Assembly: GCA_037440345.1 (NCBI GenBank)
Contig: JBBIUJ010000012.1
Coordinates: 1 to 26,669, forward strand
Length of the DNA stretch: 26,669 nt
From: CAINVV01 sp037440345
GTDB lineage: Bacteria > Bacteroidota > Bacteroidia > Bacteroidales > Prolixibacteraceae
Direction of reading: 5' to 3'
The notes beneath the pieces were generated by a model, which made no database searches, was not told where the DNA came from, and was given only the letters and a program-made list of their open reading frames with translations. Below, one piece after another: positions 1 to 7,442 of this stretch (its first letter is position 1; every line of letters begins with the position of its first letter). The translations under genes and the position numbers were made by a program.

Positions 1-298
1 AAAGTCTCATGATAATAATTGTAGTAGTTAAGATAAAATGGATTTTTCAAAAGTATGAAATACCCATGAGAGAATATTCACACCAACCGAAAATGATTAT
101 GTGGGTATTAGCTTCGCTGATCTTCGATTCCATTTGACCGTTAAAAAACAAAATATAAACAAATGAAACTTTTCACTGAATAAGGACCAGTCATATTCAA
201 TGGAAGGCGCAGTCGCAAAATTTATTCAAATATATTAGGAAATATTGTTATTTATTTCTAACATTGTGTTAGATATACATAACTTAATAAAATGAATT
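1..298. other. Intergenic region at left edge, probably divergent
   Basis: No complete gene is visible. An ATG on the minus strand at 10-8 reads M-R-L to the window edge and may be the start of a gene lying outside. On that strand the box TACTTTTG, which fits the Bacteroidota -7 consensus TAnnTTTG, occurs about 40 bases upstream of it (near 50-57), but I see no matching -33 box at the usual distance. On the plus side the region serves as leader for the gene at 299 and holds a short perfect inverted repeat at 257-273. The off-window gene is a guess based on ten bases. Confidence 0.3.
257..273. promoter_or_regulatory. Inverted repeat, candidate operator of the membrane protein/HTH pair
   Basis: TCTAACA-TTG-TGTTAGA is a perfect 7-base dyad with a 3-base centre, ending 25 bases before the ATG at 299. 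The downstream operon ends in an XRE-type DNA-binding protein, and such regulators commonly bind short dyads in their own promoter. Autoregulation is an inference; no -7/-33 promoter could be placed with confidence around it. Confidence 0.35.
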
Positions 299-694
299 AT
301 GAAAAGGTCAGTAATAATTTTTATTCTCGCAGCGCTTGTATTGATTACTTGTGGATTCTGGTTTGTAAACTCAAAAGAAGTCAACAGTTTGAAGGATTCG
401 TTACCTTTTGTCATTTTGCTTATGATAGTTGGACTTGCGGTATACATGGGCTTTAGACGAATAACGAGTCTCAAAAGAGGAGAACCTGCGGAAGATGAGT
501 TATCCAGGAAAATAATTGTCAGAACAGCTTCTTTATCCTACTACATTTCACTTTACTGGTGGCTAATTCTCATGTATTTCTGCGATAGGATATCTTGGGA
601 AAATCACACATTGATCGGAGCTGGTATCTTTGGTATGGCAGTAATTTATTCACTTTCCTGGGTATTCTTTAATTTTTGGGGAGTAAAGGAATGA
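299..694 (+). CDS. Four-helix inner-membrane protein paired with an HTH regulator
   Basis: A 131-residue hydrophobic protein with four likely membrane segments at about 5-24, 35-53, 79-97 and 103-125. A charged loop (about 54-75, with GEPAEDELSRK) lies between segments 2 and 3. Small proteins of this build are often found directly upstream of XRE-type regulators, some annotated as DUF2178; the resemblance is in general architecture and in the loop followed by SYYISLYWWL, and no enzymatic motif is visible. The stop codon overlaps the next start in an ATGA arrangement, so the two are translationally coupled. It may act as the membrane partner or target of the regulator; the true function is unknown. 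Confidence 0.75.
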   Translation: MKRSVIIFILAALVLITCGFWFVNSKEVNSLKDSLPFVILLMIVGLAVYMGFRRITSLKRGEPAEDELSRKIIVRTASLSYYISLYWWLILMYFCDRISWENHTLIGAGIFGMAVIYSLSWVFFNFWGVKE

Positions 695-900
695 ATAACA
701 AAATTAAAGAGTTCAGGGCCAGGTTTAACCTTACCCAGGATGATCTTGCCCGGAAAGTGAACGTTAGGAGGGAAACGATTGTATTTTTGGAAAAGAATAA
801 ATACAATCCCTCCCTGAAACTGGCATATGATCTTGCCTCTGTTTTTTCAGTGCCAATCGAGGAGGTATTTATCTTCGATGAAAAAAAAGAGACCATCTAG
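691..900 (+). CDS. XRE-family helix-turn-helix transcriptional regulator
   Basis: A 69-residue protein that is essentially one Cro/C1-type HTH domain. It opens with KIKEFRARFNLTQDDLARKV, where LTQDDLA is the classic first part of the HTH, followed by VRRETIVFLEKNKYNPSL (recognition helix) and LAYDLASVFSVPIEEVF. These compact regulators bind DNA as dimers. ATG 691 is chosen over an upstream in-frame TTG because it overlaps the previous stop (ATGA) and has a purine-rich AGTAAAGGA just before it. The pair probably forms a bicistronic unit, and the dyad at 257-273 may be its operator. The gene ends 54 bases from the convergent gene at 955. Confidence 0.9.
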   Translation: MNNKIKEFRARFNLTQDDLARKVNVRRETIVFLEKNKYNPSLKLAYDLASVFSVPIEEVFIFDEKKETI

Positions 901-954
901 CTTTTTCAAACGAACCCATCCTGCGATTTTATGGCGGCCCACTTACCAGGAAGC

Positions 955-1704
955 CTACAATTTCACATCGTGGGTTCCATCGGGCAGGAACCTGACGGCT
1001 GGTGGCACTCCGGTCTTGTTAAAAAGATCGAAACTCTTTTTGAGATCGCCCCACAATGCGACATCATCCTTGTACCTGCCGTAGGTATAAGTTAATTTGG
1101 AATAGGTGGCGTCGGTCAGCCGGGCCGGGTAAATGGTAAGGTCTATTTCCACCTGTCCCGCATTGTAGGCCTCCACACAATAAACATAGAGCTCCCTGAT
1201 CCGGTCGTCGGTCATGGCAAGACATCCTGAGGAGATACAGGAACCGTGAATAAAGATATTGTTCCCCAAATGTTTGCGAACTCCCCTTATACTGTCCGAT
1301 GCGTTCGGATAATTGACCTTCATCGACAAATAGTACTTACTAAAAGGGTTTAGATCGGAGATATGGTAAAACCCCTCCGGCACCTGCAAATCACGCGATC
1401 GCCTCTTTGCTCCCACATCGCCCGAGAGATCACAGATGGTAAACTCTTTGATCATTGTAAAAACAGAGTCGCAACTGTTTTTGGCCCACAACTCCACCTT
1501 TTTCTCAGTTTTGAAAGCCCGAAGGTAAATCCGCAGGCTGTCGCGCGAAATGGAGAATCCGGCCAGGGTACTCTTTACAATTTTTTCTTTGGCAGCATAA
1601 GCCTCCCTTACCCTGGTATACTTCAACTGCTTCTCCCGGTAGGTTTCTGAAGTCATTCCTGAACTTAGGAAAAAGAACGGGAAGAGTATAATCAACAATC
1701 TCAT
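955..1704 (-). CDS. YafK-type L,D-transpeptidase family protein, exported
   Basis: A 249-residue protein with a short hydrophobic N-terminus (about 1-16) that looks like a signal peptide. The L,D-transpeptidase (YkuD-fold) signature is clear: FIHGSCISSGCLAMTDD at about 151-167, with the conserved His153 and catalytic Cys161, preceded by a beta-rich stretch (PEGFYHISDLNP). The form HGxCxSxGCxAMTDxxIxELY is the one seen in the YafK/DpaA subgroup. Members of this fold form or hydrolyse bonds on peptidoglycan meso-DAP; E. coli YafK (DpaA) detaches Braun's lipoprotein from murein. The substrate here is unknown. The gene stands alone, convergent with the HTH gene. Confidence 0.88.
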   Translation of the reverse strand: MRLLIILFPFFFLSSGMTSETYREKQLKYTRVREAYAAKEKIVKSTLAGFSISRDSLRIYLRAFKTEKKVELWAKNSCDSVFTMIKEFTICDLSGDVGAKRRSRDLQVPEGFYHISDLNPFSKYYLSMKVNYPNASDSIRGVRKHLGNNIFIHGSCISSGCLAMTDDRIRELYVYCVEAYNAGQVEIDLTIYPARLTDATYSKLTYTYGRYKDDVALWGDLKKSFDLFNKTGVPPAVRFLPDGTHDVKL

Positions 1705-1846
1705 AAATCACTCTAAAAAATAATCGGACAAAAATAGCGGAATAATGCTCAAAAAGACCCGCTCACCTCCTGCCTTTCGTTCTATCTTGGACGAAATTTG
1801 TCAATCAATTGGTTTTTAGCTTACTTGGTGAAGAAATTTTGAATTT

Positions 1847-2050
1847 TCATAGTTTCTCATTTTCCTGCATCGATGGACACTTTACCGTACCATAAGAGCA
1901 AAAGACACAACAATCACCTGGTTTGGGCCGCAGTATCGATTTGCAGTTTGAACATTCATAATAGAATTGACAACTGTCTGAAGGCATCCCCTCAATTTTG
2001 GAAAATCCGCAAACCGGGCAAACTATAGTACTAGTTGTCTTTATTTCCAT
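1847..2050 (-). CDS. Small GDCCVxC-domain cysteine-rich protein
   Basis: A 67-residue protein with three cysteine pairs: CPVCG near the N-terminus, CSNCK in the middle, and the characteristic GDCCVFCSYGTVKCP at the C-terminus. That last block matches the GDCCVxC family, in which some members carry selenocysteine; here all positions are ordinary Cys codons. The knuckle-like arrangement suggests metal (probably zinc) or thiol chemistry; the biochemical role is not established. ATG 2050 is preferred over an upstream TTG at 2071 because the protein then begins immediately before the conserved CPVCG region. It is monocistronic, between the L,D-transpeptidase gene and the rhodanese-thioredoxin gene. 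Confidence 0.8.
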   Translation of the reverse strand: MEIKTTSTIVCPVCGFSKIEGMPSDSCQFYYECSNCKSILRPKPGDCCVFCSYGTVKCPSMQENEKL

Positions 2051-2162
2051 GGTGTAATTTATTAAAACCAATAACGAAGGCGGAACAATTGAAAAAGCAA
2101 TTTTAGTAATTTACTTTCAAAGACACTCTATTCCAATTTAATCGCTTTGAGTCTTATTTGGA

Positions 2163-2888
2163 TTAATTTTCAGAAAGATTCGATTGAAAAAGAGTGGTTA
2201 ATTCATCCCTGGTAACCGCTCCATTTCTTGCGAAAAGCACCTTGCCGTTTCTGAACAATACCAAATACGGCACACTGATCAATTTTAATTCTTTTACCAA
2301 GTTTTTGCTGGCATCCACATTAACCTTTATAAGATTAATCCGATTGTAGTAATCCACTTTCAGGCTATCCATCATCGGCAGCATTTTTCGGCAAGGGGCA
2401 CACCATGGGGCATAGAAATCAATAAAAACAAGCCCATCTGACTGGATTAATTTTGAATAATCAGCAACATCCATCTTGTTGTCTACCTCCGGATGTGCAT
2501 CCGGTTCAACCACTACCGCAAGATTTTTTAGCTCCCAATCCATCATGCCGTGCTCAAGATTGTATACCTTTGAGTAACCATTTTCAGCAAGTATTTCGGC
2601 TGCTTTTTGACTTCTGTACCCCGTGTTGCAATACAAATAGATTGGTTCATTTTTCGGTAAGAGCAATAGCCTCCTCCTAAAATCCAAGGCATAATAATTC
2701 AATTGTCCTGAATTGGGAATGTGCCCGTTCCCGAACTCCGATTGTGTTCTGACGTCAAGTAATATTCCTTCCGGATTTTTAATAAGTAACTGAAATTGGT
2801 GTGGGTTTACCTGCTTAATAATGGGATTCTGTGAAATGGCCGTAAGGCCGGGCAGAACTAATGAGATTAATAATAAAATCCTCTTCAT
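2163..2888 (-). CDS. Secreted rhodanese-thioredoxin fusion protein
   Basis: A 241-residue exported protein: signal peptide about 1-20 (MKRILLLISLVLPGLTAISQ), rhodanese domain about 25-120 and thioredoxin domain about 135-238. The rhodanese loop is CNTGYRS with Cys87, the position that carries the persulfide in active rhodaneses; the upstream LLDVRTQSEF is also typical. The thioredoxin active site is WCAPC (Cys163, Cys166), with the cis-proline at VPYL (Pro207). The fusion suggests sulfur transfer coupled to thiol reduction in the periplasm. ATG 2888 is chosen because the longer reading adds 19 residues before an obvious signal peptide. The ECF-like promoter at 2920-2944 precedes it. Confidence 0.92.
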   Translation of the reverse strand: MKRILLLISLVLPGLTAISQNPIIKQVNPHQFQLLIKNPEGILLDVRTQSEFGNGHIPNSGQLNYYALDFRRRLLLLPKNEPIYLYCNTGYRSQKAAEILAENGYSKVYNLEHGMMDWELKNLAVVVEPDAHPEVDNKMDVADYSKLIQSDGLVFIDFYAPWCAPCRKMLPMMDSLKVDYYNRINLIKVNVDASKNLVKELKLISVPYLVLFRNGKVLFARNGAVTRDELTTLFQSNLSEN

Positions 2889-2919
2889 GGTTTTGACGCT
2901 AATAGTTTTGTAATGAATG

Positions 2920-2944
2920 GTCGATAAGAAACAAAATCCTGACA
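2920..2944 (-). promoter_or_regulatory. ECF-like promoter, copy 1 (rhodanese-thioredoxin gene)
   Basis: On the minus strand TGTCAGG (2944-2938) is followed after 14 bases by CGAC (2923-2920), then 31 bases to the ATG at 2888. The same two boxes at nearly the same spacing precede three other genes in this window. The CGAC-type second box and the spacing suit an ECF sigma-factor promoter (-35 and -10). A repressor operator is the main alternative. Confidence 0.6.
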
Positions 2945-2989
2945 ACTACCAGGATTTAAAAGTCCGGAGAGAGGTTCCTTTGAAGTAGG

Positions 2990-3961
2990 TTACCCTTTAG
3001 TTCTAAGTAGTTCAATTATTTTGTTTCCCTGGCTGACCTTTACTTTTCCACAATGACTCAAATGTTCAAAACGATATGGCTGGTTTATTTCAAAATATTG
3101 ATCGTCGCTAACATTGAATACCCCTTTACATTCCAATTCTCCTCCTGCCCCGAATCGGGCAATTGAGTATTTATTTGTTGCTGTCCGGCTCATTGAAAAC
3201 CATGAACCTGAACCTTCCCCGCTTAACCATTGAGCGGATTCAGGAAGGTTTTTGGGTCTGGATGGTTCGGTCAATGTACTTTTAAGAATGCTTTTATCGG
3301 ATTGTCTCACCGGACAGAAAGCCTCATTGGTCAAAAGTTTAGGGTAAACAAACTTGTTCCCCAAAGATTGAACATTATTTAAAGGCGTCGGAGTAAACGG
3401 AATCAAAAAACTTAATTTTATATGAGTTTTAAGCAGTGGTTTCCCTGCCAGAATGGTGGCATTTACAAACCGGGAACAATTACTTCCCTTGTACCTGAAC
3501 GGTCCATAAGGGATAGGACTTTTTCGCTGAAGGCGATGCGCATTACTGATTGCCTTTTGAAAATCGATGCTGCAATAAGAAGCATGGATTTCACCTTCAC
3601 CATGACATTCCGGATTTAACTGCAACTCAGTGAGCAGCGTTTCCAAATTTTCAATTTTGAGCCCATCGGCAGAAATCCGGGCTGATGTTTTAATTTTTAG
3701 GCCATCATCTGTGAGTTCACTTCGAACCCTGCCATGCTGAAAAGGGGCGTGATACCGGCCAAAATCAAAATAGTGATATTTGCTTGTTACGGAATCGACG
3801 AGAACCAAAGCTGCATGCCCAACCTTGTAATAATGATGATCACTGATTCCCAGGAAATTTAATAGATCATCGTACCAGTAACCAGGTTGCTTGCAATAAG
3901 TTTCCGGCCAGGCAATGGCAATGGCAAATCCATTGTGATTATGAAACTTCGGCATACTCAT
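2990..3961 (-). CDS. DUF6695-like protein with possible permuted NlpC/P60 fold
   Basis: A protein of about 323 residues. It resembles proteins I know as DUF6695 in Bacteroidota, recalled from the N-terminal HNHNGFAIAIAWPETYCKQPG and the GHAALVLVD/YFDFGRYHAPFQHGRVRS blocks; that match is from memory. A His in GHAALVLV followed about 100 residues later by a Cys in GSNCSRFVN has the His-then-Cys order of circularly permuted NlpC/P60 (YiiX/YebB-like) papain-fold enzymes, so a hydrolase or acyltransferase role is possible but unproven. No signal peptide is visible. Start ATG 3961 (or 3955) overlaps the end of the decarboxylase gene by about 20 bases, making it the last gene of the DUF4395-CDO-decarboxylase operon. 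Confidence 0.75.
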   Translation of the reverse strand: MSMPKFHNHNGFAIAIAWPETYCKQPGYWYDDLLNFLGISDHHYYKVGHAALVLVDSVTSKYHYFDFGRYHAPFQHGRVRSELTDDGLKIKTSARISADGLKIENLETLLTELQLNPECHGEGEIHASYCSIDFQKAISNAHRLQRKSPIPYGPFRYKGSNCSRFVNATILAGKPLLKTHIKLSFLIPFTPTPLNNVQSLGNKFVYPKLLTNEAFCPVRQSDKSILKSTLTEPSRPKNLPESAQWLSGEGSGSWFSMSRTATNKYSIARFGAGGELECKGVFNVSDDQYFEINQPYRFEHLSHCGKVKVSQGNKIIELLRTKG

Positions 3962-5368
3962 TTTGGTATTTTTTCTCAAGAATCCGGGCCTCAGACAATA
4001 AATTATCAAAGAATAAATCCATATCAGCTTGTGTCAGTTCACCATTTGCCGTTATTAAACGAATGACAAGGGTTTTGTTATTGTAACCGTAGTTGACGAT
4101 GGACTTACCGCTCTTACGCAACGATTCACGCAGCTCAAGGTTAAATTTATTTAAGTCCGTTTCCTCATTGGGTACATACCTGAAACAAACGGCGAATGAT
4201 TGGCGTGAAACCAGCAATTCCAATTGCGGATGATTTTTCACAATGTTTTCGGCATAAGTTGCCATATTAATCAGATTGTCAATGCGCCTCTGATAACCTT
4301 CCAGTCCATAGTATTTCCATGCAAACCACAATTTTACGGCATCTACTTTGCGACCGCACTGGATGGACTTCTTGCCCAGATCTTCAATTTCATCTATTTC
4401 ATGAAAAATATAATCCGTATTAATATCGGTAATGTTATGTTGTAAGGTGCCCCGCTTTTTAACCAGTATGGCCGAACATACCAATGGAATATTCATCAGT
4501 TTGTGAGGATTCCAGGCGAAAGAATCGGTCTTTTCAATGCCTTTCATTAAATGTTTGTGGGTATCGCTCAAAATTAGAGAACCACCAAAAGATCCATCAG
4601 CGTGCAACCAAATACCATATTTCTCACAGATCAAAGCCATCTCATCAATAGGATCATATGCTCCAAGTAATGTGGTAGCACAGGTTGCCGCGACAAAAAA
4701 CGGCTTTTCACCACGGCTGATTGATGCCCTAATTTCACGTTCCAATTCGGATGGGATCATCTTCCCATTTTCGTCAGATTTAACTTTTACCACATTCTTC
4801 GCACCGATTCCAAGAACATTGGCGGCGGTTTCAAATGAATAATGGGCTTGTTCATTGACAAAAGCCTTCAATTTTAAGTTTCTGTCGTAACCTTGAACCG
4901 GCCCTCCGGGAAAATCCGGTTACGTGCCGAAAACATTGCTATCAAGTTGGCATTACTTCCACCACTGACAAATATTCCATCGCCATCGTGGTAACCGGCA
5001 TAACTGTTCATCAAGCGAATCATTTCCGTCTCAATTCTTGTGGCAACGGGAGCAACTTCGTAGGTATACATCGAAGTGTTAGCCAATACAGAGAAAATTT
5101 CGCCAATAAAAGCGGGGAAATTGAACCCTGAATAGAGCTGGTTTAGAAATTGCCTGTTCCCGGTTTTAACGGAAAATTCAAGATATTTGTCCAGAAGTCC
5201 CAAGAATTCATGCTCTGTGACCCCTTCGTCTTTTATACCAAAATCTATAACCTCAGCCAATTCTGCAGGGGTCCTGAATTTAACTACCGGGATGGTGTTA
5301 TCATTGTTTGTATGAAGGTAGCTTTTGATTTTTTCAAAAGATCCTTCCAAGATCGTTAACTCTTTCAT
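3939..5368 (-). pseudogene. PLP-dependent CSAD/GAD-like decarboxylase, frameshifted
   Basis: Two adjacent reading frames (5368-4874 and about 4890-3939) together encode a group II PLP decarboxylase of about 476 residues. The first half has NQLYSGFNFP and NTSMYTYEVAPV. The second half has HADGSFGGS (Asp that contacts the PLP nitrogen), AWNPHKLM (Lys that binds PLP, about residue 290 if repaired) and QCGRKVDAVKLW, all typical of animal-type glutamate/cysteine-sulfinate decarboxylases. The frame breaks at the GG run at 4892-4891: adding one G restores K-G-Y-D-R-N-L-K-L-K and joins both halves. Substrate-side residues Ser and Tyr in NTSMY match CSAD rather than GAD (NTNMF), which with the upstream cysteine dioxygenase points to cysteine sulfinate. 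As written it would give only a 164-residue fragment. Confidence 0.88.
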
Positions 5369-5398
5369 TTTGTTTGTATTACTAGATTATACTATTAT

Positions 5399-6094
5399 TC
5401 AGTTTCGATTCAGGTTGTGTTCCATTTTTTGAAGTACTTCCGGCATTTTATTGCGTTCATAGAAGGGTTTTACCAATGAGAAATAATCCGACAATGCATC
5501 GGAGCCGATATTTTCAAATGGAATTTCCGAAAGGATCAATGCCTTGTCCATATTCAGATAAGCAGTTCCCATGGTGGTGACAATTTTTTGAAATTCTGGC
5601 ATATATACTTTAGCATCTTCAGATACGTTTCTCTTTCGGGTATTGGAGCCGTAAACGTGAAGGGTTACAATGTCACTATTGCCCGAATTACCCATTAAAT
5701 GAGTCAGGTCACCGCAAATTGATGCAACTTTTCCACTTGGATAAACATTTTTCCTGACAAGGGCTAATTCATCATTTTCGACCCGGTACAATCTGTGTGT
5801 AGCATCTCCAAGGAAATAGACACCTCCCCATTCAGTAAACCCGTGATTGTGTATCGCTGTAAAATCACCGGGACGCCACGTCATGAGCAAGATTTTAAAG
5901 TCACCATTGTTCCAAATAAGCTTTCTGCCATAACTTTCATTTTTAGGATGATCGAGGTAGAAGAAAGGTTTTAATGCATTCTCAGGGAAATTAATCCCAG
6001 ACATAATTTGAGCAACAAGATCATTATCGATATGAGAATGATTTCCAAGCTCGAGAACCAGGTTCCTGATACTTTTGGGTAAATTGTCTGTCAT
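5399..6094 (-). CDS. Cysteine dioxygenase family protein (cupin, thiol dioxygenase)
   Basis: A 231-residue cupin. The iron-binding triad of thiol dioxygenases is recognisable: HNHG (His82, His84) and THLMGN (His132), followed by TLHVYG with Tyr148, equivalent to the catalytic Tyr157 of rat cysteine dioxygenase. SYGRKL supplies Arg57, in the position of Arg60 that binds the cysteine carboxylate; this Arg-type signature favours cysteine over 3-mercaptopropionate. WGG near the first motif carries Gly where animal enzymes have the crosslinked Cys, as usual in bacteria. The expected reaction is cysteine plus O2 to cysteine sulfinate in the cytoplasm. It has an unassigned C-terminal extension (about 160-231). 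It lies 30 bases upstream of the decarboxylase and 22 bases downstream of the DUF4395 gene. Confidence 0.85.
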   Translation of the reverse strand: MTDNLPKSIRNLVLELGNHSHIDNDLVAQIMSGINFPENALKPFFYLDHPKNESYGRKLIWNNGDFKILLMTWRPGDFTAIHNHGFTEWGGVYFLGDATHRLYRVENDELALVRKNVYPSGKVASICGDLTHLMGNSGNSDIVTLHVYGSNTRKRNVSEDAKVYMPEFQKIVTTMGTAYLNMDKALILSEIPFENIGSDALSDYFSLVKPFYERNKMPEVLQKMEHNLNRN

Positions 6095-6116
6095 GACATT
6101 TGATCATTAAATATTC

Positions 6117-6563
6117 TTACTTGTTGCCATAAACCAATCGGTACAGGAATGGATAGATCCGGCAGGCAACGCATATACCCCAGGTAAATTCAAGGGTAGA
6201 AAAGGAAGCCAATATCAGGGCGATACCAACCGCAAGCAGATTGGAATGAATAGCTATAGCCAATGATATAAATGATGTGAGGGCAAATCCAATACGCGCG
6301 GCGAATACTTTAGGTCCGGCATTGATTGGTTTGGGTTTCACTTGCAGGTACTTCAGAATATGGAGGGAAGAGATTCCAACCAAACTATAATGCGGCATTT
6401 CCAGGCTTCTCGACAAAAAATCCAAGGCCAGAAAAGCAACGAATAAGAAATTAGATGTTAAAAGAAAGGAGAATACTAAAAGTGCGGTAAAGCCTGCATT
6501 TACGCGGGCTACCTGTTCGTCCGTTTTATTTTCTGATATTGGGCAAAATGCATAAGTTTTCAT
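6117..6563 (-). CDS. DUF4395 membrane protein
   Basis: A 148-residue integral membrane protein that matches the DUF4395 pattern: an N-terminal CPISENKTDEQVARVNAG, a first hydrophobic pair (about 25-52), KPINAGPKVFAARIGF before the second hydrophobic block (about 90-122), and a C-terminal ICVACRIYPFL with the CxxC-like cysteines. DUF4395 proteins are often encoded beside thioredoxins or sulfur-handling proteins; the activity is not established. It is the first gene of the operon leading into cysteine dioxygenase, and its promoter region holds a copy of the TGTCAGG/CGAC element. Conserved cysteines at both ends suggest a thiol-linked role, which is an inference. Confidence 0.82.
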   Translation of the reverse strand: MKTYAFCPISENKTDEQVARVNAGFTALLVFSFLLTSNFLFVAFLALDFLSRSLEMPHYSLVGISSLHILKYLQVKPKPINAGPKVFAARIGFALTSFISLAIAIHSNLLAVGIALILASFSTLEFTWGICVACRIYPFLYRLVYGNK

Positions 6564-6612
6564 TTTTCTGCGATATTAAATTATTTCAAACGATCTACTA
6601 TTTGAATTAACT

Positions 6613-6638
6613 GTCGCAGACAACGCCAATTCCTGACA
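6613..6638 (-). promoter_or_regulatory. ECF-like promoter, copy 2 (DUF4395-CDO operon)
   Basis: TGTCAGG (6638-6632) and CGAC (6616-6613) on the minus strand are separated by 15 bases, one more than in the other three copies. The CGAC box is 49 bases from the ATG at 6563. The bases after CGAC read AGTT, similar to copies 3 and 4. Confidence 0.55.
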
Positions 6639-6740
6639 GAAAAGTGAATTTATTTTATTAAAATTTCCAATTACACTTAACCAGATAATCATTTATATTC
6701 ACTCGGGATACCTGGATGCATTTAAGCGAATGTTAACAAC

Positions 6741-6771
6741 GAAAAAAGCGGGAGACCTATCCACCCGCTCT
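6741..6771 (-). terminator. Rho-independent terminator after yceI
   Basis: On the minus strand AGCGGG pairs with CCCGCT across an 11-base loop, followed by a run of six T. It sits about 70 bases beyond the stop of the YceI gene and isolates that transcript from the DUF4395 operon. Confidence 0.75.
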
Positions 6772-6840
6772 TATCGATAACATGGTTTGAAATACTGATC
6801 TCCCTGCTTTGAATCAGATATTTCAATGTGAATTTGGAAT

Positions 6841-7407
6841 TTATTGAACCTGAAGTTCCGAATGCAAAGTAACCTCTACTGATTTGGCAATATTTGTGGA
6901 AGGTTTGCCTTTTGCAAAAGATATCCCATAATCAGCCAGTATCAGATCAAACTTGCTTTGAACTTCGACCAGGTTGCCCTTTACTTCCAAGGTCCCTTTT
7001 TGAATAAATGGTTTCGTCACACCTTTTATGGTCATTTCACCTTGAACATTGGCCTGATAGGTTCCATCCTTAGTGAAATTAACCTGATCAAGGTTGGTAA
7101 TTTTACCGATCAGTTTTGCCTTGGGAAATTTTTGCGTATCCAGGAAGTTATCACTGTTGAAATGCTTTTGCATCAATGCTTTATCAAATTCGAATCCCTG
7201 CATCGGGACTGAATAAACCACTTCCCCGGTTTCTTTGCTAATTGTACCTATTGCGGTATTATTATTGGCTTCAATGTTTTCAGCCGGTGTAGTGGAGAAA
7301 AATTTAATGTTCGTTTTCGTGCTTACAAGCTTGCCCGAAGTTTGGGCATTGGCTGTAAACGCTGCCAACAGGTACAATACGATGATGAATGAATTTAATG
7401 CTTTCAT
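6841..7407 (-). CDS. YceI family periplasmic protein
   Basis: A 188-residue exported protein: signal peptide about 1-21 ending in FTANAQ, then a YceI-type beta-barrel domain. Recognisable parts are TNIKFFSTTPAENIEANN near the start, DNFLDTQKFPKAKLIGKI in the middle and GEMTIKGVTKPF toward the end, the usual YceI order. The family binds long isoprenoid or lipid molecules in the periplasm; the ligand here cannot be read from sequence. It lies 35 bases downstream of the OB-fold gene, so the two probably share the TGTCAGG/CGAC promoter at 7950-7974, and it is followed by a terminator. Confidence 0.9.
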   Translation of the reverse strand: MKALNSFIIVLYLLAAFTANAQTSGKLVSTKTNIKFFSTTPAENIEANNNTAIGTISKETGEVVYSVPMQGFEFDKALMQKHFNSDNFLDTQKFPKAKLIGKITNLDQVNFTKDGTYQANVQGEMTIKGVTKPFIQKGTLEVKGNLVEVQSKFDLILADYGISFAKGKPSTNIAKSVEVTLHSELQVQ

Positions 7408-7442
7408 AATTTCAAATTTTTAAAATGATTTGTGTTTGCTGA

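Noticed and set aside
19..31. TTGTAGTAGTTAA shared with 13409-13421, both just upstream of minus-strand ATGs
   Set aside because: Length is at chance level for the window; one of the two starts lies at the window edge and is unproven.
55..67. ATGAAATACCCAT also occurs inverted at the palindromic element (16556-16568), suggesting a repeat remnant
   Set aside because: A shared 13-mer is expected several times by chance in a window of this size, and none of the palindromic core is present here.
1363..1650. Plus-strand open frame opposite the L,D-transpeptidase gene
   Set aside because: The minus strand carries the HGSC...GC signature; the plus frame shows no domain.
1847..2050. Selenoprotein in the GDCCVxC family
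   Set aside because: No in-frame TGA; all motif positions are Cys codons.
5753..5759. TGTCAGG (minus strand) inside the cysteine dioxygenase gene
   Set aside because: No CGAC/CGTC at 14-15 bases and the position is in the middle of a coding region.
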